DNA from: Allomyces macrogynus ATCC 38327
Taxonomy: Eukaryota > Blastocladiomycota > Blastocladiomycetes > Blastocladiales > Blastocladiaceae
Direction of reading: 5' to 3'
DNA length: 20,634 bases
Assembly (NCBI GenBank): GCA_000151295.1
Contig: GG745331.1
Location: 1,890,900-1,911,533, forward strand
Below are positions 19,683-20,634 of this stretch, piece by piece. A program made the translations under genes and the position numbers. Position 1 is the first letter of the stretch, and each line of letters begins with the position of its first letter. Below the pieces are notes generated by a model. It was not told the origin of the DNA. It searched no databases and worked only from the letters and a program-made list of their open reading frames with translations.

Positions 19683-20093
19683 GGTGCCGGCGCGGCAGGG
19701 ATGGGCGCGCGTCATGCTGCCGCGGCGATGCGTGATGATAAGGACGACGACGACGACGAGGGGGATTTGGAGATCAACGGCGGTGGCGGGGCTTTTCTAG
19801 ATGAGATGAGGACGACGACGAGGCGCTGCTTGGGCAGATTGTGGACTACGGTGACGAGGGGGTCGCGAGCGGCGCGGGATGCATGGCGCTGGCACGGATG
19901 GTAGCGACAATGACTTTTGATTGTGCGCGTGTCGTGGATCAAATCGGCGGGGCGACTCTTGATGGTGCAGGATTCAACATGCTGTCTTGTTCTTCAACGG
20001 AGTTTGCAAAGCGAGGCGACCAAAAAAGAGAAAATCGATATTCCAATGCTCCGTCCTCCGCACCAACACGCAGATCTCCCTCTCCCATCCAGC
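19683..20093 (+). other. CLUAP1 3' flank with residual acidic coding potential
   Basis: After the TGA at 19680-19682 the same frame continues through an Asp-rich run (DDKDDDDDEGDLEI, about 19731-19775). A shifted frame then gives DEDDDEALLGQIVDYGDEG (about 19805-19861). This looks like more of a CLUAP1-type acidic tail interrupted by one stop and one frame change. The rest, to 20093, shows nothing recognisable. Confidence 0.45.
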
Positions 20094-20634
20094 TTACACG
20101 CGGTTCATGACCAAATAACTCGTCTGCAACTGCTTCACCTCGACATTCGCCGGATGCGGCTGCGCCGTCGCCCACAGCTCAAACACATTACACCCCTCCA
20201 CCACGGGCGTATCAAATACGGGCCCGACCTGCAACCCGACCCCATCCACGGCGCCTCCCGTCGCCGCGACCACTGCCCTCACCACGCTCCCCGCATCCAC
20301 CTCCGTCGTGAACCGGCCATACACCTGTTTCCCAGCCTTCAACATGGCAATCCCAAACGGCAACGGGTCCGTCGCCGACGGACCCGGCTCCAGAGCCCGG
20401 CCCGCGAGTTGCGTCAGGACCAACTCGGGCGGCGGGTAGACAGGGATCACGCGCACGGTGGACACGTGTCGTGGGATCGAGACAACCGCGTGTGGGCGGT
20501 GCGGTGGGAGCGGGACGACTTGCGTCCTGCCGGGGTACTCGATGTAGACGTGCGTGAGGAGACGCGGCACGTGCGTAGGTGGGAGCGGCGCGGAAATTGG
20601 GCGGCGTGGCGGAGTCGATGCGGCGGCGGCGGAA
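20094..20634 (-). CDS. Unidentified protein, C-terminal part (cut by right edge)
   Basis: The minus-strand frame is open from the right edge of the window to a TGA at 20094-20096, about 179 residues; its start lies outside. It opens with a Pro/Ala-rich stretch (APLPPTHVPRLL), then alternating hydrophobic and polar segments suggesting beta strands (THVYIEYPGRTQVV, AVVSIPRHVSTVRVIPVYP) and a Pro-rich linker. The end, with GKQVYGRFTTEV, VEGCNVFELWATA and LQTSYLVMNRV, looks like a compact beta-sandwich. I do not recognise the family and assign no function. It converges on CLUAP1, with about 410 nt between the stops. Confidence 0.72.
   Translation of the reverse strand, partial: SAAAASTPPRRPISAPLPPTHVPRLLTHVYIEYPGRTQVVPLPPHRPHAVVSIPRHVSTVRVIPVYPPPELVLTQLAGRALEPGPSATDPLPFGIAMLKAGKQVYGRFTTEVDAGSVVRAVVAATGGAVDGVGLQVGPVFDTPVVEGCNVFELWATAQPHPANVEVKQLQTSYLVMNRV

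Noticed and set aside
19641..19698. Intron GTAGGG...GCAG that would bypass the CLUAP1 stop
   Set aside because: Splice ends exist, but the downstream exon would be in the wrong phase for the acidic tail.

Overview
This is a GC-rich nuclear window from a eukaryote with short GT-AG introns of roughly 55 to 126 nt. The clearest taxonomic clue is a nine-exon gene for the ciliary protein CLUAP1/IFT38, so the organism builds a flagellum. With a Ty3/gypsy retroelement, an Rtf2 gene and compact introns, the best inference is a zoosporic fungus such as a blastocladiomycete or chytrid. No rRNA or other lineage marker is present to confirm this.

Layout. Positions 1 to about 5940 hold a minus-strand Ty3/gypsy LTR retrotransposon: pol runs off the left edge (1-3175), gag-protease is 3138-5000, then a leader with a ~32-bp tandem repeat, a tRNA primer-binding site (5367-5386) and the inner edge of the 5' LTR (5389). 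7028-9222 (+) is a three-exon C2H2 zinc-finger gene. A 25-bp x 7 minisatellite (9542-9716) lies between it and a convergent minus-strand gene for a helical protein with a TPR-like C-terminus (9886-11714). 12241-13395 (+) is a four-exon Rtf2 gene whose start codon is alone on its exon. After a gene-poor stretch come a single-exon F-box-like gene (14804-15958, +), a multi-pass membrane protein gene (16424-17386, +) and CLUAP1/IFT38 (17652-19682, +). A truncated minus-strand gene enters from the right edge (20094-20634).

The genes have unrelated roles (replication/splicing, cilium assembly, transcription, membrane) and do not form a pathway. I see no convincing undescribed biological system. The most important unusual signal is that in at least four genes the recognisable protein jumps between reading frames at short base runs, often in closely spaced -1/+1 pairs. 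This is clearest in CLUAP1 and the membrane protein, where the uncorrected frame hits a stop. Uncorrected single-base errors are the simplest explanation; gene decay or frameshifting are alternatives. Gene models here should be read with that in mind.
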